Of a DNA stretch of 13,948 bases, positions 13,567 through 13,948 are shown piece after piece. The position numbers and the translations under genes were made by a program. This DNA comes from Pseudomonadota bacterium. GTDB taxonomy: Bacteria; Pseudomonadota; Alphaproteobacteria; Azospirillales; Azospirillaceae. The DNA lies in NCBI GenBank assembly GCA_023411035.1, contig JAEYPE010000069.1, positions 1 to 13,948 of the forward strand. The letters are read 5' to 3'. The stretch's first letter is position 1. Every line of letters begins with the position of its first letter. The notes beneath the pieces are model-generated. The model was given only the letters and a program-made list of their open reading frames with translations, did no database searches and was not told the DNA's origin.

Positions 13567-13635
13567 CCCGGATGCCCTTTGGGCGTTTCCTCCCTAGACT
13601 TGAAGGCCGCGCCGTCCTGGCTGCGGCCTTTTTCT
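13567..13635 (+). ncRNA. Candidate small RNA 2 of a tandem pair, exposed TTTCCTCCCT
   Basis: About 69 nt and built like small RNA 1. The 5' hairpin is ATGCCC-TTT-GGGCGT (13572-13586, one G-U), then comes the unpaired TTTCCTCCCT (13586-13595). The terminator pairs AAGGCCGC (13603-13610) with GCGGCCTT (13623-13630), with an inner GCC/GGC and a single bulged T at 13622, followed by TTTTTCTTT. The outer stem GGCCGC/GCGGCC replaces GGCTGC/GCAGCC of RNA 1, so T-A changed to C-G on both sides. The bulge and inner stem are kept. Its promoter is better than that of RNA 1. Confidence 0.7.
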
Positions 13636-13706
13636 TTGCCCCTTTTCCTTTGCCGGGGGGCAAGGCGAAGCGCCGCCGCCATGCTCCCCGCAACCGCCCG
13701 AACGCA

Positions 13707-13739
13707 ACCAGCCGCCCGGCGGGGTGCCGGGCGGCTGGT
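13707..13739 (-). terminator. Strong hairpin downstream of metK, no T tail
   Basis: A perfect 14-bp stem (13707-13720 with 13726-13739) with a 5-nt loop sits 77 nt beyond the metK stop codon, between convergent metK and small RNA 2. Neither strand has a T run, so it may act as an mRNA 3'-end stabiliser or a hairpin-only terminator. Confidence 0.5.
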
Positions 13740-13816
13740 CTTGCCGTCATCAAGCCTCGCGCCCTTCAGGGGCGGTCCTTGCGGAGCCGCTCTCGGAGCC
13801 GCCCCCGCCGGGGCAC

Positions 13817-13948
13817 TCAGGAGAAGGCGGCGCGCAGGTCGTTGACGAGATCGGTCTTCTCCCAGGAGAAGCCGCCGTCGGCCTCCGCCTCGCGGCCGAA
13901 ATGGCCGTAGGCGGCGGTGCGCGCGTAGATCGGCTTGTTCAGGCCGAG
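13817..13948 (-). CDS. metK: S-adenosylmethionine synthetase, C-terminus (5' partial)
   Basis: Only the last 43 residues are in the window; the gene continues beyond the right edge. The segment LGLNKPIYARTAAYGHFGRE is the conserved C-terminal end of methionine adenosyltransferase, where the family carries TAxYGHFGR. It is followed by a short tail ending in NDLRAAFS. The enzyme makes S-adenosylmethionine from methionine and ATP and is normally an essential single-copy gene. Its promoter and any leader riboswitch would be outside the window. It converges with the tandem small RNA candidates. Confidence 0.93.
   Translation of the reverse strand, partial: LGLNKPIYARTAAYGHFGREAEADGGFSWEKTDLVNDLRAAFS

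Noticed and set aside
13310..13910. Several ORFs of 90-150 codons on both strands between the Nudix gene and metK
   Set aside because: Compositions are low-complexity and Arg/Pro/Ala-rich, they overlap clear terminators, no ribosome sites fit and no family was recognised.

Overview
The window looks like GC-rich alphaproteobacterial DNA. The gene content and codon style fit Rhodospirillales, most likely an Azospirillum-type genome; this is inferred from the protein sequences, not from a database match. No integrase, transposase or CRISPR array is visible.

Layout. (a) 1-855: the 3' end of a secreted-type RTX calcium-binding protein with a Pro/Thr linker, closed by a strong terminator. (b) 899-2956: a plasmid-type partition locus, parA (with an N-terminal helix-turn-helix) and parB overlapping by 11 nt. 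Three bases after the parB stop lie two copies of an 18-bp palindrome set in a perfect 23-bp inverted repeat, a strong candidate parS centromere. A 14-bp-stem bidirectional terminator follows. (c) 2970-5731, minus strand: ugd (UDP-glucose 6-dehydrogenase), then phosphomannomutase/phosphoglucomutase, making sugar-nucleotide precursors for surface polysaccharide. (d) 5997-8679, minus strand: pseB and pseC (first two steps of pseudaminic acid synthesis, overlapping by 1 nt), then a 98-residue unknown protein. (e) 8874-8948, minus strand: tRNA-Gly(GCC). (f) 8949-9361: no protein gene, but a structured plus-strand RNA candidate with a strong terminator. (g) 9362-12220, minus strand: tctB-tctA (tripartite tricarboxylate transporter membrane subunits, no tctC in the window) and an RraA/HMG-aldolase-like protein. 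(h) 12221-12643: an AT-richer divergent promoter region. (i) 12644-13222, plus strand: a Nudix hydrolase. (j) 13223-13816: no protein gene, but two tandem plus-strand small RNA candidates with the same architecture. (k) 13817-13948, minus strand: the C-terminus of metK.

How it fits together. A plasmid-type parABS locus beside metK, tRNA-Gly and cell-surface sugar genes suggests a chromid or a chromosome carrying a plasmid-derived partition system. The most novel-looking material is non-coding. The tandem RNAs at 13.4-13.6 kb expose a TTTCCTCCC anti-Shine-Dalgarno-like motif and share a terminator with compensatory base changes. The RNA at 9.1 kb carries the complementary GGGAGGAAACCAA, so a regulator/sponge relationship is possible. 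The promoter of the second small RNA contains a CTGC-N3-GCAG palindrome like the known PhaR operator. All RNA calls come from structure read by eye and have no expression evidence.
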